This document shows positions 27,541 to 38,000 of a stretch of 64,000 nt of DNA, piece by piece. Source of the DNA: Bradysia coprophila (taxonomy: Eukaryota > Arthropoda > Insecta > Diptera > Sciaridae); the NCBI RefSeq assembly GCF_014529535.1, contig NW_023503409.1, forward strand, positions 9,362,390-9,426,389. The letters run 5' to 3'. Both the position numbers and the translations under genes were made by a program. Numbering within the stretch: position 1 is the first letter of the stretch; each line of letters starts with the position of its first letter. Below the pieces are notes generated by a model. The model was given only the letters and a program-made list of their open reading frames with translations, had not been told where the DNA came from and did not search any database.

Positions 27541-27822
27541 TTAACGAACTTTCGCTAAATTTCACTGAAGTTTCACGAATTTCGACATTGACCAGTCGAA
27601 ATTTTTTTAATCAAGAATTGCTGAACTTATTTAAGTTGTGATAAATCCATCTAAACTTCAACAAACCTACCAAAAATTCACGAAATTAAATTTGGCGAGA
27701 CTTAGCGAAATTAAAGAATATTTCACTAAAATATGCTATCATTCGCTAGAACTAATTTTCTTAGTGTTTCGTCTGGTCAAAATTTTATTTTCCCATTTTT
27801 GAACCTAAACTCGATCAAATGC

Positions 27823-28885
27823 TTACAATCGAACACACACCGTCTTCCCAAATTCATGACCTGCCGGACATCGTTTCAGTGTGGAGTACAATCTTTTCGC
27901 ATAATCAAATCGGCATTCGTAGTAGTAAGTTCTGTCCGGCTTATACGCAAATTGACCTTCAGACTTGCAAGTGAACGTGCAGGAAATAGGAAGATCATTC
28001 AAATTAGGTTTTGTTCCTGTGGGGCATTGGAATATCAACGGTTGTTCCGGTGCTGGATTAGATTAGATTAGATGCTGGTGCTGGAAGGCACAAAGCAACA
28101 AATTGAGCATTGTTGGTGTAATTTATGGCAATGTTTTTAGTAGTTGTGCCATCGCAGCCTGTTACGGTGACGCATTTGGATGGAGTGCTAGTAAACAAAC
28201 AGAACTGTTTGGATATCGAGTTGGGATTGAATACATAACCAGGTGGACATTCGATCGTCTGCTCTTTGATTTCGCTATTTGCCATGTAACAATTGTGGTA
28301 GATTTTGCAGTTGGCTTTGTAAGAAATGGACGGAAATTTATCAAAACGATTGGAGTGCTAAGACATTTCTTTCGTGAAAACGTACCAGGATCTGGATAAT
28401 TGCCAACACCTGTACATTGGAACGCTGAAACCTTATCAGGGCATTCTGCGGATGGCATTGCTGTACAAGAGGGTGTTCCTGACGCAGAGTTAGCACAGTA
28501 TGGTTTTTCTGCAGGACATGTGACCGTATATCCAGAATTGGCGGTGGTACATGTCTGTTTGTGATTAATCATTGTGAAAAGGCAGAATCTTTCTTCACGT
28601 ACAACATACCACTACAGCAGTAGAATCACACACAGATGTTTCTCCATTACAAAATGATTTTCCGATTCTGTCTGTACCATTACATATTTTGTCGGGCGTT
28701 AAGACAGCTCCGCCCGAAACACCATCACTAGCCATCAGAATAACATGTCCAGCAGTACGAATCTCACCCCAACTCATTTGAAACGTACCAAGCGAGAACT
28801 TTCAAAAGATATAAGATTCAGTCATTTTTCCACTTCAATTTCGCTAATAAACTGAACCTACCAAGAGCACGACCAAAAACTTCAT
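27823..28885 (-). pseudogene. Second peritrophin-like gene, frameshifted
   Basis: Tandem paralogue of 25227-26261 with identical exon structure: 28885-28862, 28798-28610, 28554-28386 and 28314-27823. The first three exons have exactly the same lengths (24, 189 and 169 bases) as in the intact copy. The fourth is 28 bases longer, because an insertion at 28057-28084 (three ATTAG units plus a copy of ATGCTGGTGCTGG) shifts the frame. Translation would stop at 28058-28060, giving 212 aa instead of about 281 and losing the third Cys-rich block and its last six or so cysteines. Sequence after the insertion is still well conserved in the old frame, so the break is recent. Alternatives: a truncated but working secreted protein, or an assembly or allele error. 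It has its own TATA box at 28945. Confidence 0.8.
28057..28084. repeat. 28-base insertion with ATTAG repeats in peritrophin copy 2
   Basis: Compared with the intact copy, GGTGCTGG is followed by ATTAGATTAGATTAG and ATGCTGGTGCTGG before the shared AAGGCAC resumes. The last 11 bases duplicate the neighbouring GCTGGTGCTGG. On the gene strand it contains no GT...AG pair able to act as an intron. Confidence 0.85.
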
Positions 28886-28944
28886 GTTGTTGTCTTGAAA
28901 AGATACAATCATTCACAGAAACATTCAACACCTAGAGGATTGCC

Positions 28945-28952
28945 CTTTTATA
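28945..28952 (-). promoter_or_regulatory. TATA box of the second peritrophin-like gene
   Basis: TATAAAAG on the reverse strand in the same context (GTATAAAAGGGCAATCCTC) as in the first copy. The leader to the ATG is a little longer, by an insertion around GAATGATTGTATC. Confidence 0.7.
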
Positions 28953-30256
28953 CGTTCCATTTCTCGTCTAACTACATTTTATAGTTTGAGTAAAACTGTA
29001 AAACAAATGTTTGCATTTTTATGTTCGGAGAAGTCGATAAAGGAAACGATAAGAGTGATCTTCGTGATCTTGACGAGGGTTAATGGAGCTTACGTGTAAT
29101 TATGCTCTGCGCAATCTTTGCTAAGAAGTTAGGTAATCTACACTTACCACTTACAGGGTGTAAGTTACAGCTTTGTTTGGATAATAACAGAACATTTGAG
29201 ATAAAATTATCATTTTTAACTGATATGACTACGATAAAATTATGTTGATCATAGAAAAAAAGCTTCTTTTCTATGAAAGAGATTATCAACCCTTAAATAA
29301 GCTGATGGGTAAAGTATTAAAAGTATTATGACGTAAGTAGGTTGTAAAAACGAAGTGCAGTGTATCTTCTAACAGCATGGGTATTATTTACTAGGCATGT
29401 GCATTTTCTCGCTGTTTTCCCCTTGCACATGCAGCTCCATTTACGTTTACCCACAACTGTTGTAATTTTCATAGGAATCAAGTGTTTCTCATGCAAATTA
29501 TTTGTTGGTGTTTTTCAACGAGTTGTTTTTTTATCAAAATTTGGTAAAAAATTCCTTGAGAAACATCTGAACATTTTGTTGTGAATAATTTTGTATGGGA
29601 ATTACTCTCTCAGTTGATTCTTATGAAAATTATTTGTTTTTCGACAACGTTTTTATGAAAATTGACAAAAAAAACTGGCTTTTTAAAAATTCTTCCATAA
29701 AATTCTTTTAGAAAAATCCCCAGAATTCTCAAATTGAATAAGTTTAAAAATGTAAGAATTTTGAAGAAATTTAAGGAATTTTTAAGAGTTAAACTCCTAA
29801 AAATAGTCCCTGTTCAGCAGTATAGATGAAAATAAACGTTCTCGAAAATAAGCAGCATTTAACGCTGGAGTAAAAAGTTTTCTTGTTGGACCACGCACCA
29901 ACCAAATTGTTCATTTGCTATTATTGTGTCATTTTTCTTGGCTTCTGCCGCTTCTGCTGAGACGCCTAAGACGAATTTTTCCAAGAAAAACGAAAATTTT
30001 TTAAATAGTAACTTACAGATAAATTCATTTTTAGAGCTTCAGAGCAATTTGGGTTGTCAACTTAAAGTAACTCGAAATGGACTGCACTTCCGTTCTTGAA
30101 GCCGACTCCAAATTTTTCTAGGTTAATTAATGATTGCAAAAACTCTGCCAGCGAACATATGAACATTGACATTAATATCGCCCTACAAAATTTATATATA
30201 CAACATGTACATGTACAACTTCTCTGCCGAAAGTTAACTTTTTTTTCATGTGAAAG
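28953..30256. other. Non-coding, AT-rich
   Basis: Upstream DNA of the second peritrophin copy. Parts of 29040-29280 resemble 26390-26590 (ACGATAAGAGTGATCTTGACG and later blocks), so the duplication also covered the 5' flank. From about 29740 to 29815 there is a mirrored AAGAATTTT/AAATTC region ending in AAAATAGTCCCTG, similar to the hairpin at 27018. No genes seen. Confidence 0.45.
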
Positions 30257-31856
30257 CAGTGGCGCCGAGTATACGGGGGCGAGGGGGGGCGATTGCCCCC
30301 TATGGGAAAGCTTGTGGGGGGCACTGCCCCTCATGAAAGGAAAAGTTGAAACTACAACATTGCAACATATTTATTAGAATATTTAATATACCAACACAAC
30401 TGAAGACAATGGTCAGAAACTACTTTTCCAATGGTCACTTATTCTTTCAAATTCATAGTTTCAATTTTTCCTCACCAGCTTTCTCATGTAACTTTGGATT
30501 CAATCATCAACTTTTAAAATCCACATTTTCACAAAATCAAAATCTTTTAGATTCACCTGTGTGTATCCAAAATCTTCTATGTAGACTGCGATCAAACGTA
30601 AATCCCAATGTTTTGGCTTGTTAACAGGGGACTGGGGACGTATTTCGATGTAAATCGTAAGATTTTAGGTGAAAAAGTAAAAGAAAATTCGTTGAGCGTT
30701 GTGTTGGAATTCACTTGACAATAACTTATATGGAGCGGTTTCACATAGGAACCCAAATGAATGAATAGATCGAGTAACCTTAGTTAAGGGCCTTAACTTA
30801 AGGCTCAGAAGCATATAAATACGGTGTTCTGTCCTCAGAACAATTACTCTCTAATAAACGTTCAAAGTGTGAACATCGGAGTTTTATTAGAAGTCCGGAT
30901 TGTAATCCGTGAAATTCCAACAGGTTACGGGCCCAGATACATTGAACTGTGGCAATTAAGACTTATAAGACAAAATCGCAATCCCTCTTAATGTTTTCGA
31001 GGCAAAAAAAATTGCAGTCTAAGTTGAAAGTCGTGGGACTCTTATGAATCATGAAAGTTTTTAAACAACGCAAAAAGAGTTGAGGTCTACTCTGCAGTAT
31101 AAGTTGAACCATTTCGTCCAGGAACTGATCTGAAGATCGTGTCTTTGTTACAGATTTTGTAAAAATAAAAACGTCTGACGTTCCGTAAAAGGAGTAATTT
31201 CCTATTGGAGATCCGCTAATCTTGAAATACAAGTTTTTATCGTCAGAAGTGATAGGAGAATGATGTTTAGAAACTAAGAAGAAATGTAATAGAGTTTTCC
31301 CATATTTTAGTACATTCTGTCATAAAATTACTGCTGTCACTGCGCTTATTTTCATGTGAACCAACTTCACTGCTGTGACATTACATGGGAATGAATCAAT
31401 GTGAAGTTGTTTAAAAAAAAATAGTCCAGAGAGAATGAAGTACTATAAAAAATGAGGCGCCTCTACATGCCAACTGACTAGGCGAATAGAATCGACTTAT
31501 TCGTTTGATGGATTTATTCATGAATGAGAAAATTGTTTACAGTAATTAAAGTGAATAGAGATTAGATTAAAGTGGTAGATTGATATAAATAAATTAGAAT
31601 CTTTACTTAAAATTGTATTTTGCGACATTGTATATACTCGAAATACATCTTTGAGGATACCAAATCTATTTTGAAAATATGAAATTCTTTTTTTGGGGAT
31701 ATCAAATTTAGTCATAGGGGTTATTATTACTCAGTCAACTCGACATAAGAATAGTAGAATTTGTTATGATCTACAATTACTAGGATTTTACGAATTGGTA
31801 CTAAAACAAAAAAATAATCTTGCCCCCCATGGGAAAAACACAAGTCGGCGCCTCTG
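30257..31856. mobile_element. hAT-superfamily element, non-autonomous, 1.6 kb
   Basis: The inverted ends CAGTGGCGCCGA and TCGGCGCCTCTG (one mismatch) are flanked by a perfect 8-base duplication TGTGAAAG (30249-30256 and 31857-31864), the hallmark of hAT transposons. G-rich subterminal DNA (GGGGGCGAGGGGGGGCGATTGCCCCC) is mirrored by the CTTGCCCCCCATGGG near the right end. No transposase was found. A copia-type LTR fragment sits inside at 30702-30922, so the element carries, or was hit by, another mobile element. Short reverse ORFs at 30963-31232 and 31518-31715 are not recognised. Confidence 0.88.
30702..30922 (+). mobile_element. Copia-type LTR with adjoining primer-binding site
   Basis: A 221-base sequence starts TGTTGGAATTCAC and ends GTGAAATTCCAACA, the TG...CA inverted borders of an LTR. 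Inside are CATATAAATACGG (a TATA-like box, about 30811) and CTAATAAACG (a poly(A) signal, about 30851), in the right order for U3-R-U5. It is followed directly by GGTTACGGGCCCAG, matching the initiator-tRNA-Met-derived primer site typical of Ty1/copia elements of insects. No gag-pol follows; only this 5' end remains. Confidence 0.8.
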
Positions 31857-31864
31857 TGTGAAAG

Positions 31865-32246
31865 TAATATACTACGATACAGCACTCTTCTCGAGATATC
31901 AACTCATGAACTGCTAGAGACTTTAAAAATTGAGCTTAATTTCGAATTCTAAAAATAAAATGTTTATACGGAGAACATCAAAAAAAAATTCTGTAAGTGG
32001 AATCCTTGCCTTGTTTTATTACGTGATCAACGAGGTATAACTCACTCTATTCAGTGCCGTTTTAGTGGTAGAACTGTTTGAAAACGTGGTTGTCCCCTGA
32101 CCTAGCTAGACTAGGAAAATCACACAAGACAATATAAATGTCGGACCTGCGATTCCATTGTTACCATGTTTCTCCAAAATTCGAGATGCCTTGAATTTAA
32201 CCTCCTTAGAAATTGGTCGACGAATTCATGATCTCTGGAAAAAGTA
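31865..32246. other. Non-coding spacer within the transposon cluster
   Basis: AT-rich DNA with no recognised gene. The last part (about 32150-32246) may be the more decayed upstream part of the reverse-transcriptase remnant that follows. Confidence 0.35.
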
Positions 32247-33183
32247 GGCCAAAAGCGCAAAAGCTGAAAACTCGCAACAATATAATCCAAAAATTGGCCG
32301 GTTCTACGTGGGGCAGCAACGGTAACACGCTCCGAGCCACTCACTACCTGTCTTTTAGAAAAGTTTTTGAGAAAATAAAGAAAATTTAGAAAATTCAAGA
32401 AAATTGTAGAAAATTGTAGAAAATTAAAAAAAAGTAAAGAAAATCAAGAAAATTTTAGAAAATCAAGAAAAATTCTCTAAAAGATAGACAGTGCTCCGAA
32501 CAGCTGCTTTGGGACTTGTATACTCAGAAGCAGAGTATTGCTGCCCAGTTTAGCTTCGAAGTGCACACACTGATAAGGTTGACGTTCAATTGAAAGCTAT
32601 ACTACGAACAGTCACTGGTACTCTAAAGTCGACACCATTGCCTTGGCTGCCATATCTCACAAACATCGCACCATCAGAAATTCGACGTGAGGCAGCAATG
32701 GCCCGTGAATGGTCAAAAATTTCCGAAAACACAACGCTACCGACACACGAAGACTTGTCCATGGCTACACGAGCCCCGAGACTGAAATCCAGGAACCAAA
32801 TCTGGAAAGAACGCGTCGTTGTCGATGAAAATTACACTCACGATATTCTGGACAAGAGGAGACAATCATGGCAACTAGTTCAACGAAATAACCACCTCAT
32901 CAATGATCCGACAGAAAAGCTGAATGGAATGGACGAAAATCGGAAAATATGGTGTCGAATCAACCGTATTAGAACTAACTGGTCATGGTCGATGTGCGAA
33001 TATGCTTCACAATTGGAATGCGACCGAATCTCCACACTGTGACTGCGATCAGAATATCATTCAAACCACAGATCACATCGTAAACGACTGCGTCACTAAG
33101 AAATTCGAAGGTGGAATCTCTGAACTCCACAAACTCACTCCTGTTGCGGTACAGTGGCTACAACTCCTGGACATCGATTTGTG
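32247..33183 (+). pseudogene. Decayed non-LTR retrotransposon reverse transcriptase, C-terminal end
   Basis: Translation of pieces gives the typical end of a non-LTR (jockey/R1-type) ORF2 protein: KTRNNIIQKLAGSTWG at about 32262, then after an interruption LGLVYSEAEYCCPV, GTLKSTPLPWLPYLTNIAPS, and the terminal Cys/His block (TGHGRCANMLHNWN, SPHCDCDQ, TTDHIVNDC, the FEGGISELHKLTP segment, ending LLDIDL at 33183). The gene is dead: an in-frame TAG at about 32553 stands where tryptophan is usual, a one-base frameshift lies near 32976-32980, and a 157-base element interrupts it at 32336-32492. The 5' part, including the catalytic core, is missing. Confidence 0.82.
32336..32492. mobile_element. 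Small element inserted in the reverse-transcriptase remnant
   Basis: GCTCCGA occurs on both sides (32329-32335 and 32493-32499), and the coding similarity of the host remnant stops and resumes at these points. The ends are imperfect inverted repeats (CTGTCTTTTAGA and TCTAAAAGATAGACAG). The middle is a run of degenerate AGAAAATTnA tandem repeats. A 7-8 base duplication fits a hAT-type MITE, but the ends are decayed. Confidence 0.6.
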
Positions 33184-33338
33184 ACAGAAACTAAATGTGA
33201 TTTTTGGGTATCTTTCTCTCACTTCATTTGATAGTTTTTTATGTAAAATTTACCTGACTAAAAGAATCTGATTCTTGTTACTTACTGTAGAAAAATGTTG
33301 TTCATGTATTATGTGCCATACGAAATAATAATAAAGCC

Positions 33339-34456
33339 GCATTTTCCAGTGGACTTTTTTATCTGTGCCTAGAAAGGTATTCTAGAAGTCAAAACCACTT
33401 TCAAAAAATTTCTTCAAAGTTTGTGTGGCTGGTGAAAGGTGATCAAAAATCGAAAACTTGCACTTTTATTACAAAAATTTCTCCAGTTACACAAGCCCTA
33501 CATGGTCGTGTGGGGTGTCATTAGAAAGGTAATCACGTGTACTATTGAGCCGAGTATGGACTTATTGGGTTTAAAATTCATTGACACTGAAATATGTGCA
33601 GTTGAAGTTTTCAATCGAAGACTTACACTGTTCTTACTGAAATTTCTCGAGGTACACAAAACGTATGTGGTCATGTGGTCGTTTAACAGGTAATTTAATG
33701 TGTTTTTGGGTTAAATAGGGTCTTATGTGGTTTGGATGAAATAGAAGTTGAAATGTTTAGGTGTACATATTTCATCATAGATGCATCCAAACTTCATAAG
33801 ACCCTATTTGGCCCAAAATCATATTAAATTACCTTTCAAATGATACCCCACACGACCATGTACGTTTTGTGAACCTCGAGAAATTTCAGTTAGAACAGTT
33901 TAAGTCTTCGGTTGAAAACTTCAACTGCACATATTTCAGTGTCAATGAATTTTAAACCCAATAAGTCCCTATTCGGCTCAATAATACATGTGATTACCTT
34001 TCTAATGACACTAGGGATGGGAGGAGACGTTCAAAATTATCGATAATATCAATCGAAAGAATTTATCGATAATCGATTAATCATATCGTTATCGATAATT
34101 TGATGGTTATCGATAATTATCAAAATACCGAAATTCGATAATTATCAAAATATCGATATTTTGATATTTATCTGAAAATTCATGATGATATACCGATATA
34201 TCGGAATATATCGATAAATATCGGAATTTCCGACCGAAATATCGATATATCGAATTATCGATATCTTGATAATTATCAAAATATCAATAATTATCGATTG
34301 ATTTATTGAAATTTTTGTGAGAAAAGTGCAAGTTTTCGGTTTTAGATCACCTTTCACCAGCCACACAAACTGCGAAGAATTTTTTTGAAAGTGGTTTTGG
34401 CTTCTAGGGTCGAATACCTTTCTAGGCACATATAAAAAAGTCCACTGGAAAATGCG
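33339..34456. repeat. 1.1 kb imperfect palindrome (foldback element)
   Basis: CGCATTTTCCAGTGGAC at 33339 is mirrored at 34440-34456, and the arms continue to pair through TCTAGAAAGGTATTC, TGGCTGGTGAAAGGTGATC, ATTAGAAAGGTAATC, TTATTGGGTTTAAAATTCATTGACACTGAAATAT blocks to a central loop at about 33744-33769. Arm identity is roughly 80-90 percent by eye. About 33 bases of the left arm (CTCCAGTTACACAAG region) are missing on the right, where an ATCGATA-rich block sits. No ORF of note and no defined target duplication. Confidence 0.75.
34012..34300. repeat. ATCGATA/ATTATCGAT-rich degenerate repeat block
   Basis: Begins TAGGGATGGG and continues as about 280 bases of degenerate ATCGATAATTATCAAAATATCGATA units, strongly self-complementary. 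It replaces part of one arm of the 33339-34456 palindrome, so it entered after that palindrome formed. The TAGGGATG start followed by ATCGATA repeats is reminiscent of short animal MITEs, but no clear right end or target duplication was found. Confidence 0.6.
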
Positions 34457-35052
34457 TCCGATTTCGGTAGGCTGTTTTTCAAAAGAATCCCTCCAAAGGA
34501 AAATTAAACGTTTGGTTGAGTTAAAATGCTGGATTTTTTTTGCTTTTGCTTTTCTTTATTTACATTTATTTCAATAAAAGTACAGTAAAAGTAAGATAAA
34601 AGTTATGATTTTCTTGTGGTTATTCTTTTTCTTTATATATTTAAAAGCAAATTGAAAGCATATCCATGCTAGCAATTAAAAAAAAATAATTAAAAATTAA
34701 AAATGTTTTCTCAAATTTTTTTTATGCTCTTCCATTTAGCAGCTACATAATAATATAATTGATTATTGATATTTCATTTTGCTTTGCTTGTATTGTTTCT
34801 TGTCCTCTGCTCTAAATTGACAGACACAATTTTTATTATATATTGACTTGACACTGCTTGTTTTCGTTTTTTGTTTGTTTGTTTATCTCTGTCTCTCTCT
34901 CTCTTTTTTTCTTCAATATTTTAATTTGAGTAGTAAAATTGTGCTAAAGATCGAACTTATAAAATAGAAAACAAAAAATAAAAAAAGGAAGGGAAAAAAC
35001 AAAAAAAAAATCTTTTTTATAATTTAAACATCAAATCACGAACGTTTGCTTA
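34457..35052. other. AT-rich 3' flank of Madm
   Basis: Very AT-rich, with long T and A runs and a TCTCTCTC stretch at about 34890. It presumably contains the Madm 3' UTR. No other gene is supported. Confidence 0.4.
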
Positions 35053-38000
35053 TTATGCATTGTCTGAACTATCAATTGAATTAATTAAACCGGATCGTAA
35101 CGCATCGCTTTGGTTCAATTCAATTGACGATACATCTCCTGAATTTTCCATATTTTCACTCCGGCCAGCGTCATTTTGACTTGTCGTTGTGGTTGTTGTC
35201 GGTACAGTTGTGGTGGAAGCAATTACTTGTGCATCTGATGCATATTGACTATCGGACACATTTGTTGATTCATCGGCAACGCTCCAATTTCGTTCAATAT
35301 CTGCAATTTTTCGGTAAAGAAAACAGAAAAAAAATGTTTTTTGCCCAAAAATTGTTCATCGGATTGATTTTGTTTGTTTTTGTTTTTTTGTTTTTTTTTT
35401 TTTTGATTTTTCACACTTTTTATCAACAGTTAAATAAACGGCACAATTTCTAGTTTACTTTTGAATTAAAAAATTAAAACAAAGAAAATAATAAAACAAC
35501 AACAGTCAGTACTGATTTAGAGGGATGATGGTGGTGGTGGTGGTGGTGTATAATAATAAATTGTGTGTATATCATTGTCAGGTAACTACTAAGCAACTTT
35601 CCAAATTTTTTTTAAATTTTTTATTTATGGCAACGAAAGCGTAACGGAAGAAAACAAAACCGAAAGTAGTGGGAAATGTGTGTAACAAGTTTACAAATAA
35701 TAAAATAAATAAAATAAACAAAACAAAAAATGAAAATGTTCTACGAAAACTCCTTTGCATTTAAAATAAAAAAAAAACGAAAAACATTCAATGAGTAGGG
35801 GGTTCGGGGTAGGAAGGAATGTCTCTGTGTTTCTCTTCACTAAGAAAAATTGTAGATTTGGTTTTTTTTATTGTTTTTGTTTTGTTTTTTTACTAACTGG
35901 TCGAATGCGCAGGTATTGGCAAATGATGGTGCAATTCCGATGTTTGATGCATGTTTCCCAGCTTGTTAATATTACTTTGCAGTGTGTCTTCGATGAGTAT
36001 AGCGATTTTTTCTCGATCGGTCTTTGTGGAGGAAGGGAGAGAGAGAAAAAAAACAATGATTTCAGTTCACCAAGTTTTCGTCGACAATTTCATCTAACAA
36101 ATACTCACTTCGTGTATAAACCCCAAATGCACTAATTCGTGTGACAATAGTGACGCTGATTCGTCACGAGTCACTTGACATGTCAATTGTCTATTCATTT
36201 TATCATCCATACGTAGAAGTATTGTCATCTGTGGAAGAAAATGTGGCATGAATTAGTCCTTAGATACAAACGAAGAGGGAAGGGAAATGTGGTTCCATGA
36301 AAGACAGAACTTGGAGCAGTGCCGGACTGGCTCAAAAAAGCCCTTCGGGCGTTGTATGAAGAAATTTTTCAAAAGGCCCTTCGTTGCACTTTATCCATAC
36401 AAAAATCAAAAGGCCTTTCGGGAATCGCCCGAACGCCCATAGGGCCAGTCCGGCACTGACTTGGAGAACAGGCTATAGGGCGGATTTGATTTGTCTACTA
36501 AAATTAAATTGTTTCTAGAGCCTTGCCGCAGAATGGCCGCAGAATGAAATAGCTGTTGCTGAAAAGTGTCCATGGAAACTAAAGCGCTCTGACCCTTTCC
36601 AAAACCCTATTTTGAGCTGACCATTCACGTAGCCATTTTGGAGCGCAATGTTATGCTCTATGGAACTATCTGACCGCCTTCAAACACCTTCGGTTGGACC
36701 CAGTGGCACTTTAATCCGGAAGCTAAGCGGATTTACTTTTCTATAAGATCAGCCAAAGACTTCCGAAAACTTCGTTCTTCATTTTTTTTGCTGCAGAAAC
36801 TCAGTCATTGGCCTTCAAATCAGATCCTTTCAGAACCGAATGGCCATCTGTTATTGACAACGACGACAATATGACGGCTAATTTGGTCTAACGACAGTAA
36901 AATTATTGTTAAAACAAGTGAAGTACAAGATTCAAGCAATAGGCGATACTTTGAACAAAGGAAGTACGAGATCTGATGCCGCAATATGCTTGCCCCTTTC
37001 TAAAGAATTCCAATCGTAATCGAGCTTAAGTTGTCTCTTACAGCCCAAATGGTAACACTTACCAATAATTCAGCACCATCATCACGCGGCTTAACACTAC
37101 ACATCATGTTAACTACTTTCCGAGATTCCACATCAATTGGTTCGGGTGTGACAGATTTGACTGATTCCGCGGTTTCCGGTGATATAGCCCGGGGTCGTGA
37201 TAAAGGAGGCCGTTTCGCACCAAATGCAGTTAATGGATAAATTCCGTATCTTAAATGTAAAACAAGAAAACATTGAATTATATGACTCAATCGACAGCCG
37301 TGCACACTCAATCACAACGTGTAGTCTGTCGGTTTGCACTTACTTTACGTCTTCTACGAATTTCTCTAGTTTTTCAGCTGATGACACATCAGCCAGTTTA
37401 TATTCAATTGGATCTGAAAGCCGTTGTATATCAGCTAGAACAACATCTGGTTGATATAGGCGTTGCATCATTTCATCAAAAACAGTTTCCGACAGGTTTT
37501 CTGTAAAAAAAAAGCATCACAAACGAAAAGGTTAAACAAATTTGCCGGGTCAACGATTAAAATCCGGTGTGTCGCTGAATGTTATCGCAAATGCGACAAA
37601 ATTCTATTATGCGAACAAAATTCAACGAAACGAGCAACTGAATTGATGGAAGTAATTAATCTAATCTGCCGAAACGATCGACTGAAAACACTTTTCCGGC
37701 TAATGACTCTGACCTTCCACAATTCAGTTTCCGAAATTCGTTCTCATTCATGAATTCTTTTACACATTTACAGCACACTGAACTTACGTGATGTATCCAC
37801 CAAACAATGAGCGGCTAACAATTTTAACGAATGCACTTCGAATAACAGCGAATGAAATAGTAACTCCCTAGCACTAGCTCGTTCTGATGGATTATAATAC
37901 AGGCACTTAGATATGAAGTCTTTTTGCTGAGCTTCTTCCAGACCTTCAATGGTTCGGGCTATATGCTCATCTGTGACTAGTGTTCCCGAATCACCGTTGC

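Noticed and set aside
28057-28084. The 28-base insert as a tiny intron
   Set aside because: No GT...AG pair on the coding strand and far below the minimum insect intron length.
30963-31232. 89-residue reverse ORF in the hAT element as part of a transposase or pol
   Set aside because: No hAT dimerisation or retroviral-type motif could be recognised; it is probably chance.
34012-34300. ATCGATA block as centromeric or telomeric satellite
   Set aside because: It is short, degenerate, bounded within one arm of a foldback element and flanked by unique DNA.
35500-35720. GGTGGT run and AT-rich ORFs as a separate gene
   Set aside because: They lie in the last Madm intron and are simple-sequence DNA without coding features.
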